Below, in pieces: positions 25,967-34,190 of a DNA stretch of 64,000 nucleotides (its first letter is position 1; each line of letters begins with the position of its first letter). The stretch covers positions 560,786-624,785 of the forward strand of contig NZ_RCDI01000002.1 of assembly GCF_003675875.1 (NCBI RefSeq), given 5' to 3'. The notes below the pieces were generated by a model. It saw nothing but the letters and a program-made list of their open reading frames with translations. It ran no database searches and was not told where the DNA came from. The DNA is from Halostella limicola (GTDB taxonomy: Archaea > Halobacteriota > Halobacteria > Halobacteriales > Natronoarchaeaceae). A program made the position numbers and the translations under genes.

Positions 25967-26557
25967 TTACTTCCCGCGGCCCTTGCCGCCGTTGTTGCTC
26001 GGGCGGGTGTGCTCCGTGCCCTTGCCCTTCTGGGAGAGGCCACGGTTCTTCTTGCCGGCGCTCGTGAGGCCGCGGAACGCGCGGTTCTCGTGAGCGTCGT
26101 CGCAGATCCAGTTGAGGTCGTCGTCGTTCTGGATGGCGGGGTGCTCCGGGTCCACCATGATCGCTTCGAACCACTTCTGGCTGCCGTCCTCGCCGACCCA
26201 GTAGGAGTTGAGGACGCGCAGGTTGCGGAACTTCCGGGAGGCGCGCTCCTCGGCGATCCGCTGGAGGTTCTTGCGGCGGGTGATCGCGTTGACACCCTGG
26301 CGCTTCGAGCGTCGCCCGGCGCGGAACCGTTCCTTGCGGGCCGAGCCCTTGCGGACGCTCACGCGAGCGACGACGACGCCCTGCTTCGCCTTGTAGCCCA
26401 GCTCGCGGGCCTTGTCGAGGCGGGTCGGGCGCTCGACGCGCTCGATGGCGCCCTGGTCGCGCCACTCCTGCTTTCGCTGCCACTGGAGTTCGGCGAGTTT
26501 GCCGTCGTCCGGGTTCTGCCACGCTTCCTTGATGTGTGAGTAGAAGCTCTGTGCCAT
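25967..26557 (-). CDS. rpl15e: 50S ribosomal protein L15e
   Basis: This 196-residue archaeal/eukaryotic-type L15e starts 'MAQSFYSHIKEAWQNPDDG', contains 'RKNLQRIAEERASRKFRNLRV', and ends in a Gly/Lys-rich tail 'NNGGKGRGK'. It is unusually basic for this genome, as expected for an rRNA-binding protein lodged deep in the large subunit. The ATG at 26557 follows a GGTGAT-like ribosome-binding site, and an upstream TATA-like 'CTTAAAG' at about 26676-26690 implies a leader of roughly 100 bases containing a hairpin, unusual in a genome of mostly leaderless genes. Confidence 0.97.
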   Translation of the reverse strand: MAQSFYSHIKEAWQNPDDGKLAELQWQRKQEWRDQGAIERVERPTRLDKARELGYKAKQGVVVARVSVRKGSARKERFRAGRRSKRQGVNAITRRKNLQRIAEERASRKFRNLRVLNSYWVGEDGSQKWFEAIMVDPEHPAIQNDDDLNWICDDAHENRAFRGLTSAGKKNRGLSQKGKGTEHTRPSNNGGKGRGK

Positions 26558-26618
26558 GGTTATCACCACGGGCGCTTGTGGTTCAGCCGGTGACCCGGCC
26601 ACATTCCGTCCCGAGTAA

Positions 26619-26640
26619 ACGGGTGCCCGCTGGTGCCCGT
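26619..26640 (-). promoter_or_regulatory. rpl15e: hairpin in the rpl15e leader
   Basis: In the minus-strand transcript these 22 bases fold into a roughly 9-bp stem (with two G-U pairs) and a 4-base loop, about 60-80 bases upstream of the L15e start. The same bases also contain a direct repeat of GGTGCCCG, so it could be a folded autoregulatory element bound by L15e or simply a repeat. Confidence 0.4.
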
Positions 26641-26969
26641 CGTCCAGCGAGTTACCCACTCGTACTCGGCTTCCGGCTTTAAGCGCTTCGAAACGTCCGG
26701 CGGCCGGTCGCGTCGGTAGATCGGATCTACTCCGATCTCCACCGGTCTTCGGCGACCGCACGATCAGTAAACCCCATCATACCTAGCGAAAGCGAAAAAT
26801 TTTAGGCCCTATACTGTGATATATTCCGTATGGCACGCCGTTCCACCGTCGGTCGTCCGGTCGCGCTGCGGCGGCGTAGCCACGGCGCCGGCAGACACCG
26901 GCGCTTCGCTTCTCCTGACACGCGTCACCGGCGCAGGCGCTGAGGTTCGCCCCGCCCGGTGTTCGGTTC

Positions 26970-26989
26970 CCGGAGCCGCTCGGCTCCGG
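26970..26989 (+). promoter_or_regulatory. 9-bp perfect stem-loop upstream of HNH-like gene
   Basis: CCGGAGCCG-CT-CGGCTCCGG forms a perfect inverted repeat in the presumed leader, ending 42 bases before the ATG at 27032. It could pause transcription or regulate translation, or act as an operator; nothing in the sequence decides. Confidence 0.45.
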
Positions 26990-27031
26990 CCGCACTCTCC
27001 CGCGAGCAGCCGCTCGCCAGAACCTACCACA

Positions 27032-27796
27032 ATGTGCAACGCGTTCGCGTTCGACCCCGAGGTACCGCCGTACAACACCGCCTACGTCGTCGACGACCGG
27101 TCGCACCTCTACGCCGCGTTCGACCTCGACCGGGACGGCGACGACGGCGTCGTCGAGAACGGGGAGCGAAACGCCCCAGCGGACTACGGTGCTCGCCGCG
27201 AGGCGGTCCTGTCGTTCTACGGCGACCGGTGCGGCCGCTGCTTGACCGAACTCGGCCGGACCGGCGACGCCGAACAGTCGCTCGGCTTCGTCGTCTCCGT
27301 CGCCGACGGCGAGCGCCGGTGGGCGCTGGAGTCGCTGGTCGCGGTGTGCGAGGCGTGTTACGACCTGCTGACCGGGGAGACGCCGGCCGAACTCTCGCAG
27401 TTCGGGACGGCGTTCGAGTCCGCGCCGCAGTTCCCGCAGTGGGCCTGCGACCCCCGGGTCGCCGTCGAGCGCGCCCCGCTGTCGGGGCGGGAGGCGTGGC
27501 GACGGGAACGGCTGGCGGCGGCCGCGCGGTCGCCGCCCGACTGCGGCGCGAACGCGGTCGCCGCAGAGCGGGCGTGGCTGGCGCGGGAGACGTCCGCGGC
27601 AAGGGCCGTCGCGCTCGGCGAGCGGCACCTCACCCGCGCGTGGCGGAGCCCGCCGGCGCGCGGGCTCGACGAGGAGTGGGAGTCGCTGTCGCCGGCGCGT
27701 CGACGGCAGTACGAGGAGCGCGCCGTCGACGTGGAGTCGGTCGTCGACGCCGACGGGGTCGACCCGACCGAGGAGTCGCCCTCGTCGGGCCGGTGA
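27032..27796 (+). CDS. HNH-like zinc-binding protein, probably catalytically inactive
   Basis: This 254-residue protein has two Cys pairs, C-G-R-C in 'FYGDRCGRCLTELG' (about 69-72) and C-E-A-C in 'AVCEACYDLL' (about 109-112), spaced and embedded as in HNH nucleases ('RDGxRCxxCG ... LCxxCH'). The His residues that coordinate the catalytic metal are absent (the first position reads F-V-V), so this looks like an HNH-derived zinc fold without nuclease activity. The C-terminal 130 residues are Ala/Arg-rich and helical. No partner gene is apparent. ATG 27032 starts the part with conserved character; the long upstream in-frame stretch is Arg/Pro-rich and taken as leader. Confidence 0.65.
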   Translation: MCNAFAFDPEVPPYNTAYVVDDRSHLYAAFDLDRDGDDGVVENGERNAPADYGARREAVLSFYGDRCGRCLTELGRTGDAEQSLGFVVSVADGERRWALESLVAVCEACYDLLTGETPAELSQFGTAFESAPQFPQWACDPRVAVERAPLSGREAWRRERLAAAARSPPDCGANAVAAERAWLARETSAARAVALGERHLTRAWRSPPARGLDEEWESLSPARRRQYEERAVDVESVVDADGVDPTEESPSSGR

Positions 27797-28069
27797 TCAC
27801 GGCGACGGGGCGTCCTTCGGTTCGACGGTGACCGCGCCGTCGCCCTCGACGACGACGTGGTAGTCGCAGTACTCGAACTCGACCCGGCCGCTCGCGCGGG
27901 GGACGCCGCCGGTCTGCGAGAACAGTTCGTCCAGCGCGTCGAGATCGACGACCGCGTTGAGCGGCGGATCGAGCGCGACCGGGTCGACGCCCTCCGCCTC
28001 GGCTACCGATTCGATCACGCGCGAACTCGGCGCCCACGTGGACGCCAGTTCGACCTCGGTGTTACTCAT
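27797..28069 (-). CDS. HalOD1 output-domain protein
   Basis: This 90-residue stand-alone HalOD1 domain has 'SSRVIESVAEAEGVDPVALD' and 'PPLNAVVDLDALDELF' followed by 'VEFEYCDYHVVVEGDGAVTV', the halobacterial output domain thought to act downstream of sensory proteins. The mechanism of these domains is unknown. The ATG at 28069 is in-frame with the only domain present. It abuts the 3' end of the convergent HNH-like gene with no gap. Confidence 0.9.
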   Translation of the reverse strand: MSNTEVELASTWAPSSRVIESVAEAEGVDPVALDPPLNAVVDLDALDELFSQTGGVPRASGRVEFEYCDYHVVVEGDGAVTVEPKDAPSP

Positions 28070-28210
28070 TACCTCTGATCCCACGCACCGGGGTATAAAT
28101 TCGGTGGCCGCCGCGGGGAGACGGAGCCGCGGACCGCAGCGGAACAAACACCTAGGTGCCTAGACTGAGCGTTCTTTGACGGCGGGGTACAACGATCTAA
28201 CGAATCAGAC

Positions 28211-28609
28211 ATGAGCGACGACCACGGGGACGGCGCCGACGACGGCCGATCCGACGCAGGCGCGAACGGGGAGCGCTCCGCGCCGACGCCGTCGCTCGAC
28301 ACCGTCTTCGACCTCCTCTCCGACCAGCGGCGTCGATACGTTCTCTATCACCTCGTGAACGCGGGCGACGACGTCGTCGACTACGAGGACCTCGCCGAGC
28401 AGGTCGCCGTCTGGGAGGCGGAAGGCGACCCGAGCGGGGACCACGTCGACCGGGTCGCCGCCAACCTCTACCACATCCACCTGCCGAAGCTGACCGACGC
28501 GAACGTCATCGACTTCGACCAGCGGAGCGGCGACGTGCGGTTCTGGGGCCAGCCGACCGTCGAGGAGTACGCCGAACACGCGGCCATGCAGGAACTCTCC
28601 GAGCGGTAG
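28211..28609 (+). CDS. winged-helix regulator (DUF7344-type)
   Basis: This 132-residue protein has a disordered acidic N-terminus (1-28) and a winged-helix domain opening 'LDTVFDLLSDQRRRYVLYHL', then 'VDYEDLAEQVAVWE' and 'HLPKLTDANVIDFD', the signature of a large family of haloarchaeal transcription regulators (DUF7344, from memory). It lies 100 bp upstream of the nitric oxide reductase gene on the same strand, so it is a candidate regulator of norB and perhaps of the multicopper oxidase beyond it. Sensing mechanism unknown; no metal-binding Cys set is seen. Confidence 0.85.
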   Translation: MSDDHGDGADDGRSDAGANGERSAPTPSLDTVFDLLSDQRRRYVLYHLVNAGDDVVDYEDLAEQVAVWEAEGDPSGDHVDRVAANLYHIHLPKLTDANVIDFDQRSGDVRFWGQPTVEEYAEHAAMQELSER

Positions 28610-28709
28610 CGCCGCGACGAGGATTACTCCCCGAACGTGTTCGGACGCGTTGTCAGCCCCTGAGAACCCGCGGCCGCTACAAGGGTTTCGGGGACCGAGG
28701 TCCACCCGT

Positions 28710-30998
28710 ATGAAAGTCCGAAGACAAAGTATCGCGAAGGCGCTCGTCGTCGTCTTCGTCCTGAACCTGGCCGTGATGGGAGCGGGCGCGTGGCTCTCCT
28801 ATCAGGAAGCGCCCCCCATCCCCAAGACCGTCGAGGACGCGGACGGCGAGACGGTCGTCACCGACGAACAGGTCCGCGACGGGAAGAAGGCCTTCCAGCA
28901 GTACGGGCTGATGAACCACGGGTCGATACTCGGCAACGGCGCGTACTACGGCGTCGACTACACCGCCGACGTGCTCGACCTGAAGGTAGAGCACATGCGG
29001 GCGTACTACGCCGAGGAGCGCTACGGCGACGCCTACGACGCCCTCAGCGTCGAGGAGCGCGCGGTCGTCGACGAACGGGTCGAACAGGACCTGGAGAACG
29101 GCGCCCCCGGTGAGGAGATCGAGTACACCGAAGCCGAGCTGTACGCGCACGAGCAGGTGCGCCAGGAGTACGTCGAGCGCTACCACGAGGGCGAAACCGA
29201 GCGCGGCGTCCCCGCCGGGATGGTCGAGTCCGAGGAGGAGGCTCGGCAGTTCGCCGACTTCGCGCTCTGGACGGCGTGGATCGCCCACACCGACCGACCC
29301 GGCTCCGACCACAGCTACACGAACGACTGGCCCTACCAGCCCGCCGCCGGCAACGAACCCACCGGGTCGACGATGACGTGGAGCGTCATCTCGATGGTGC
29401 TGCTCGTCGCGGGCGCGGGCATCGGCGTCTGGCTCTACCGCTCGGTCGACCTCGCCGAACCGGAGACCGAGGGCATCTCGGTGCCGAGTCCCGACGACGT
29501 CGACGTGTTCCCGAGCCAGATCGCGGCCGCGCGGTTCGTCCCCGTCGCGGCGCTGCTGTTCCTCGGACAGGTGCTGCTCGGGGGGCTGCTCGCGCACTAC
29601 TACGTCGAGCGCGACGCCTTCTTCGGCCTCGGCGAGCTGCTCGGCGTGGACTTCCTGTCGCTGCTGCCGTTCGCGATGGCGAAGACCTGGCACCTCGACC
29701 TGGGCATCCTCTGGATCGCGACGCTGTGGCTCGGCGCTGGCCTCTTCCTGCCGGCGCTGCTGACGGGCTACGAACCGCGGAACCAGGCGAAGTACGTCAA
29801 CGCCCTGCTCGCCGCGCTCGTCGTCGTCTCCGTCGGCGGGCTCGCGGGCATCTGGCTCGGCGCGAACGGCTACATCGACGGCGACCTCTGGTGGATCCTC
29901 GGCAACGAGGGCCTGGAGTACCTCGAAGTGGGCCGCCTCTGGCAGTTCGGCCTGCTCGCCGGCTTCCTCGGGTGGGCGGCGCTGGTCGCCCGCGGGTTCA
30001 AGCCGCTGCTCGACCGCGAGCCGCGGTACGGCCTCGCGCACATGATCCTCTACGCCGGCGGCTCCATCGCCCTGCTGTTCGTCGCCGGGACGCTGTACAC
30101 GCCCGACACGAACATCGTCGTCACGGAGTTCTGGCGCTGGTGGGTCGTCCACATGTGGGTCGAGGGCGCGTTCGAGTTCTTCATCGTCGCCATCGTCGGC
30201 CTGACGCTGGTGTCGATGAACCTGCTCGACAAGCGCTCCGCCGAGAAGGCCGTCGCCTTCGAGGCCCTGCTCGTCATGGGTAGCGGCATCATCGGCGTCT
30301 CCCACCACTACTGGTGGATCGGCCAGCCCGACCTCTGGATCCCGCTGGGGAGCGTCTTCTCGACGCTCGAACTCATCCCGCTCGTGTTCATCCTCTACGA
30401 GGCGCTCGGCGAGTACTCCGCGATGCGCGGGGCCGGCGAGTCGTTCCCCTACACGCTCCCGTTCGCCTTCATCGTGGCCAGCGGCCTGTGGAACTTCGTC
30501 GGCGCGGGCGTGCTCGGGTTCTTCATCAACCTGCCGCTGGTGAACTACTACGAGCACGGCACCTACCTCACCGTCGCGCACGCTCACGCCGCGATGTTCG
30601 GCGCGTTCGGCTTCCTCGCGCTCGGCATGGCGACGTACCTGCTGCAGATCACCACCCGTAGCGCGGCCTGGAACGAGCGCCGCCTCTGGTGGGCGTTCTG
30701 GACCTGGAACGTCGGCCTCCTGCTGATGGTCGTCGTCTCCCTGCTGCCCGTCGGCTTCCTCCAGCTGGAGGTCGCGTTCACCGAGACGTACGCGGCCGCC
30801 CGGAGCCTGGCGTTCTACAGCGGAGAACTCGTCCAGCTGCTGTTCTGGGCGCGCATGCCGGGCGACACCCTGATCATCCTCGGGACGGCCATCTTCGCCT
30901 ACGACGTCGGGGTCAAGCTGCTCCACCAGCGGACCGCGACGCCCGAGGAGGACCGCGAGCGGTCGCCGGTCTCCGACCGCGTGATGAGCGACGACTGA
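28710..30998 (+). CDS. norZ: quinol-dependent nitric oxide reductase (qNOR type)
   Basis: This 762-residue protein is a single-chain NO reductase of the haem-copper oxidase superfamily. It has an N-terminal membrane anchor (about 11-30), a 190-residue outward domain as in qNORs, then about twelve to thirteen membrane spans. Metal-ligand histidines are visible in 'WWVVHMWVEGAFEFF', 'GVSHHYWWIGQP' and 'TVAHAHAAMFGAFGF', and the NOR-typical Glu follows the first. It reduces two NO to N2O using menaquinol. ATG 28710 is preferred over an in-frame codon at 28650 because the extension is polar and unlike the anchor. Also called norB in haloarchaeal annotation. Preceded by a winged-helix gene. Confidence 0.93.
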   Translation: MKVRRQSIAKALVVVFVLNLAVMGAGAWLSYQEAPPIPKTVEDADGETVVTDEQVRDGKKAFQQYGLMNHGSILGNGAYYGVDYTADVLDLKVEHMRAYYAEERYGDAYDALSVEERAVVDERVEQDLENGAPGEEIEYTEAELYAHEQVRQEYVERYHEGETERGVPAGMVESEEEARQFADFALWTAWIAHTDRPGSDHSYTNDWPYQPAAGNEPTGSTMTWSVISMVLLVAGAGIGVWLYRSVDLAEPETEGISVPSPDDVDVFPSQIAAARFVPVAALLFLGQVLLGGLLAHYYVERDAFFGLGELLGVDFLSLLPFAMAKTWHLDLGILWIATLWLGAGLFLPALLTGYEPRNQAKYVNALLAALVVVSVGGLAGIWLGANGYIDGDLWWILGNEGLEYLEVGRLWQFGLLAGFLGWAALVARGFKPLLDREPRYGLAHMILYAGGSIALLFVAGTLYTPDTNIVVTEFWRWWVVHMWVEGAFEFFIVAIVGLTLVSMNLLDKRSAEKAVAFEALLVMGSGIIGVSHHYWWIGQPDLWIPLGSVFSTLELIPLVFILYEALGEYSAMRGAGESFPYTLPFAFIVASGLWNFVGAGVLGFFINLPLVNYYEHGTYLTVAHAHAAMFGAFGFLALGMATYLLQITTRSAAWNERRLWWAFWTWNVGLLLMVVVSLLPVGFLQLEVAFTETYAAARSLAFYSGELVQLLFWARMPGDTLIILGTAIFAYDVGVKLLHQRTATPEEDRERSPVSDRVMSDD

Positions 30999-31272
30999 CG
31001 GGCGCAATCTCTTCTCTCCCGTCGCAGTTTTTTTGGAAATAGGCCGTAGAGGAGCGGCCCCACCGCCGTTCTCGTCGCCACTGGCACCGAGTTCGTCGCC
31101 CCGACCTCGTACTGCAGTCTCCGCGGCCGCGGTCACGAGGTCGCGGATACGGCGCGTCGGTCCTCGTGGTCGCCGCGGGCTCGACGGGAGGCTGTCCCCG
31201 ACGGTCGCGGTACCCTACGTCGCCGGTCGGCACTCGTACTCGCCCCGCAGGATCTCGATCCCGTAGCGATGT

Positions 31273-31527
31273 CTAGCCGTGCGGGCGGCGCCCCGGTTTT
31301 CGTCCGGGTGCCGTCGCGGGGCAGTTCCCCGCGGCGCTGTCCCGTCGGCAGAGTGCTCGCGCTTCCCCGGCGGTTCGCTCGGTCCTGTCGGCTTCTCCCT
31401 CGTGGCGGGCCGCCTCCGGGATCGTGCTGTCGTGGGTCAGCGTGCCGGGCGGAATCGCGTCGACCGACATCCGGTGGTCGCTGTCGCGCCGCGTCTCGCC
31501 GTCGGGACTCGCCGACCACCGCGTCTC
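31273..31527 (-). pseudogene. gene remnant with a block copied from the multicopper oxidase
   Basis: A minus-strand open stretch reads '...DHRMSVDAIPPGTLTHDSTIPEAARHEGEAD...'. 'TIPEAARHE' is identical in protein and DNA (29 bp, 31399-31427) to residues about 300-308 of the multicopper oxidase encoded at 31724-32863, and 'IPPGTLTHDS' loosely recalls its 'VPPGETHTYE'. The rest is not recognisable as a cupredoxin, and there is no plausible start or full domain. I read it as debris from a partial duplication or recombination; it could also be an unrelated small gene that shared a short tract by gene conversion. Confidence 0.35.
31399..31427. repeat. 29-bp direct repeat, copy outside multicopper oxidase
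   Basis: Identical over 29 bp to 31940-31968 inside the multicopper oxidase gene, 541 bp away in the same orientation; the flanks diverge at once. An exact match of this length is not expected by chance even at this base composition. Confidence 0.85.
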
Positions 31528-31723
31528 GCCACCGAGACCCGTCCCGAACCGCGTCGCTGCCGCTCGCCGCGACGATGGCGCTCGGGTGCGACTACTCGGC
31601 GTTCTCGGCCGTCGGCGAACTGATCTTCATCGAGGAGAGAACTGCGTACCGGGGTGCTTCAGCGGCGCCGGGTTCGCGCTGCCGGCGTAATCGGCGCGGA
31701 CTGCTAGAAAAACGGGGTCGGTA

Positions 31724-32863
31724 TCAGCCTTCGTAGCCCGCGTACTCCATCAGGTCGGCGAAGATGTCCGTGTCCATCGCGGACTCGTAGACGATGCCGC
31801 CGACCATCCCGCCGGGGTAGCTCTCCCCGTTCATGGCGTGGCTGACCTTGTGGCAGTGCATGAGGTAGATGCCGGGGTCGGCGTCCGCCTCGAACTCGAT
31901 GGTGTGGCGCTCCGCGGGCGCGATGTTCGTGATGTCCATCTCGTGGCGGGCCGCCTCCGGGATCGTGCCGCCGTCCTTCTCGACGCGCCGGAAGCGGTGG
32001 TTGTGGAGGTGCATCGGGTGGGACATGTACCCGCCGTTGGCCAGGTGGAGGCGGACCGTCTCGCCCTCCGAGACGATGACCGGCGAGCCGTCCTCGGGGT
32101 GGAGCGTCCGGGGCGCGGACTTCCCGTTTATCGTGAACACGTCGGGGTTGCGGTTCCGCGGGCTGTAGCTCACGTCCTCGCCCGCGTACATCCGGTTGAG
32201 CCGGGAGTCCCAGTCCTTGAACGTCAGGAAGTACTCCCGGTCTGCGGGCTCGTATCCCTCGGGGTCGACGCGGAAGATGCCGTACATCCCCATGTCGATG
32301 TGGCGGTGGGTCTGGTAGTGGCAGTGATAGAGGTGCGTCCCCGGGACGTTCGCGGGGATCTCGTAGGTGTGGGTCTCGCCCGGCGGGACCGTGATCCCCG
32401 TGGTCGTCGGGACGCCGTCGTTCTCCCACGTCTTGCGCACCCCGTGGAAGTGCAGCGTGTGCGGGTGCTGGCTGTCGGTGTTGTCGAGGGTCACCTCGAT
32501 GTCCTCGCCCTCGGTCGTCCGGATGATTGGACCGGGGACGCTCGGGTTACCGTCGTCGGCCTGGAACGCCCACACCCGGGGCAGTTCGACCGGGCCGCCC
32601 ATCGACTCGCCGGGGTGGGCCATGTGGCGAGCCGGGACGCTCTTCATCGTCACCTGCCCGCCCTGCTCGTCGACGTTCACGACCTCCGGCGGCGAGGTCA
32701 GCGGAAGGTCGGACTGGGCCGCGCCGCCCGCGTTCGGCTGGTTGCCGACGCTCTGGTTGCTGGGCGCGGTACAACCTGCGAGCGCGGCGCCGGTCGCGCC
32801 GGTCGCCGCGAGAAACGCTCTGCGAGACATGCCGTCACCGGGGGCACCGATCTTCTGGGTCAT
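31724..32863 (-). CDS. Tat-exported lipoprotein, two-domain multicopper oxidase
   Basis: This 379-residue protein begins with a Tat signal, 'MSRRAFLAATGATG' (12-25), and a lipobox-like L-A-G-C ending at C31, so it is probably exported folded and lipid-anchored. All four copper motifs are present: HFHG (138-141), HCH (180-182), HPMHLHNH (282-289) and HCHKVSH (336-342), the set for a type 1 plus trinuclear centre, giving laccase-like O2 reduction. This distinguishes it from NirK, which has a different Cys/His arrangement. The TATA-like CTTTTAG at about 32891-32897 places transcription at ATG 32863. The nearby NO reductase suggests a shared respiratory context; the electron donor is unknown. A 29-bp block of this gene recurs at 31399. 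Confidence 0.88.
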   Translation of the reverse strand: MTQKIGAPGDGMSRRAFLAATGATGAALAGCTAPSNQSVGNQPNAGGAAQSDLPLTSPPEVVNVDEQGGQVTMKSVPARHMAHPGESMGGPVELPRVWAFQADDGNPSVPGPIIRTTEGEDIEVTLDNTDSQHPHTLHFHGVRKTWENDGVPTTTGITVPPGETHTYEIPANVPGTHLYHCHYQTHRHIDMGMYGIFRVDPEGYEPADREYFLTFKDWDSRLNRMYAGEDVSYSPRNRNPDVFTINGKSAPRTLHPEDGSPVIVSEGETVRLHLANGGYMSHPMHLHNHRFRRVEKDGGTIPEAARHEMDITNIAPAERHTIEFEADADPGIYLMHCHKVSHAMNGESYPGGMVGGIVYESAMDTDIFADLMEYAGYEG

Positions 32864-33103
32864 TGGTTCACCCGGAGTTTCGAGTTACCACTAAAAGAGA
32901 CCGTCTCGAATTCCAAGAATCTGAGAACGGGGTGTGGGCAGTGGCGACGCTCCGCTGACCCTGGATCGGTGCGCCCGACCCCGCAACTCGATCGTACGTG
33001 CACTCGCGGCCTCAGTGCTGCGGCGAACGTGTTCGAGCGCTGCGGCGGCGCCTGCGCCGGCACGGGACGCCGCCCCACAGGGTTCTCTATAGCGGCATTC
33101 GAT

Positions 33104-34018
33104 TTACTGGCTGACGTGAGACCGGATCCGGTCGTCGTCCCCCTCCGCGACGGCGGCCGCGAGACCCGGGATGTCGACGTCGTCGGGCACCAGTTGGGGG
33201 TACTTCCGGCGGAAGTACCCGACCACGTTCTCGACGTCGCGTTCGAGGAACTCGTCGGCGTTCTCGTGGTCGGTCGGCACCGACTGCGGCCAGTCGAAGA
33301 TGGTGATCCCCTGCTCGTTGACGAAGACGTTGTACTCGCTCATGTCCGCGTGCACGCGCCCGTGCGCGTACGCCTCGCCCATCTCGTCCAGGATCAGCGC
33401 GAGCACCGGCACCACCTGTTCGTCCTCGAGTTTCGTCCGCGACAGCTCCACGCCGTCTATCTTCTCCATGACGATCGCGTGGCGGTTCTGGTCGATCGGT
33501 CGCGGTACCGCGACGTCGGGGTACACCGCTTCCAGCGCCTCGAACTCGCGTTCGGCCGCCTTGCGCGCGGTGTAGAGCCAGGAGACGTGCTCGCGGTCGG
33601 AGGTGTAGTCGCGCTCCTTCATCACCTCACGGAAGTTGGTGAAGCCCTCGCGGTGGAACTTCAGCGCCAGCGGCTTGTAGGACTGCACCTCGAACACGTC
33701 GCTTTCCTTGCCGACGCCAAGCGACGCTCCGAACCCCTCTATCGTCTCGCGCTCGGCGAAGGCGTGCAGCGCCAGCGCGTCGTACCCCTCGAACTTGAGG
33801 CTGTACCCCTCGTACTGGATGGTCTTTCGCTCGATCAGGCCGTAGTCGAGACAGCGGTCCACCCGGTAGTCGACCTCCTCTTTGGTCAGGCTGGAGAACT
33901 CCGGCAGTTTCTCCTTCTGGACCCACTCGGAGAACCGCATCCCCTGCTCGACGCCCGAGAGCAGGTAGAAGTCCTCGGGTTCCAGTTCCGGGAGTATCCC
34001 GGCCACGTTCTGCACCAT
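33104..34018 (-). CDS. rio2: Rio2 serine/threonine protein kinase
   Basis: This 304-residue Rio2-type kinase has an N-terminal winged helix (about 1-85, 'SSLTKEEVDYRVDRCLDYGLI'), then the RIO kinase domain with the nucleotide loop 'LGVGKESDVFEV', the invariant Lys in 'PLALKFHREG', catalytic loop 'HADMSEYN' and metal-binding 'IFDWPQ'. In archaea and eukaryotes Rio2 acts in late small-subunit ribosome maturation. The ATG at 34018 starts 'MVQNVAGILPELEPEDFYLL', as expected. Monocistronic; divergent from the lipoate ligase gene. Confidence 0.95.
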   Translation of the reverse strand: MVQNVAGILPELEPEDFYLLSGVEQGMRFSEWVQKEKLPEFSSLTKEEVDYRVDRCLDYGLIERKTIQYEGYSLKFEGYDALALHAFAERETIEGFGASLGVGKESDVFEVQSYKPLALKFHREGFTNFREVMKERDYTSDREHVSWLYTARKAAEREFEALEAVYPDVAVPRPIDQNRHAIVMEKIDGVELSRTKLEDEQVVPVLALILDEMGEAYAHGRVHADMSEYNVFVNEQGITIFDWPQSVPTDHENADEFLERDVENVVGYFRRKYPQLVPDDVDIPGLAAAVAEGDDDRIRSHVSQ

Positions 34019-34190
34019 ACCGATCCGTAGCGGGCGGGCGGGTTTAAGCCCCGTGTGTCCCGGCAGACGGAGTGATAAATCTCATCTCGGTATACGAAAT
34101 CTCGGGATCGGCGCGGAACGGCCGAGCGACAGCCCCGCGGTCGCCCCGTACTGCACAACGGCTTTGTCCCGACCGGTCGTACCCCACGGC

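Larger units (their letters stand above)
26558..27031. other. divergent leader region between rpl15e and HNH-like gene
   Basis: 474 bases without a supported protein gene. It holds the long structured leader of rpl15e (about 26558-26660), an AT-rich core with TATA-like elements at 26797-26805 and 26814-26823, and a leader of about 200 bases for the gene at 27032 with a strong hairpin. A 37-codon Arg-rich frame (26830-26943) is also present but weakly supported. Confidence 0.5.
30999..31723. other. 725-bp gap with decayed sequence, no intact gene
   Basis: Between norZ and the multicopper oxidase lie 725 bases without a convincing full gene. A T-run at about 31028-31034 may end the norZ transcript. 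The middle (31273-31560) has a minus-strand open stretch sharing an exact 29-bp block with the multicopper oxidase gene. The remaining frames are short and Arg/Pro-rich. Confidence 0.55.

Noticed and set aside
26830-26943. 37-codon Arg-rich reading frame with a TATA-like box upstream
   Set aside because: The composition fits a chance frame in GC-rich DNA, and the span lies inside the leader of the HNH-like gene; evidence is too thin.
31269-31736. 155-codon plus-strand frame beside the multicopper oxidase
   Set aside because: Arg/Ser/Pro-rich sequence typical of the antisense of acidic halophilic genes; runs into the 3' end of the oxidase gene.
31724-32863. Copper nitrite reductase (NirK) next to the NO reductase
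   Set aside because: The copper motifs HFHG, HCH, HPMHLHNH and HCHKVSH are the four-motif set of laccase-like multicopper oxidases, not the NirK pattern, so I call it a multicopper oxidase.
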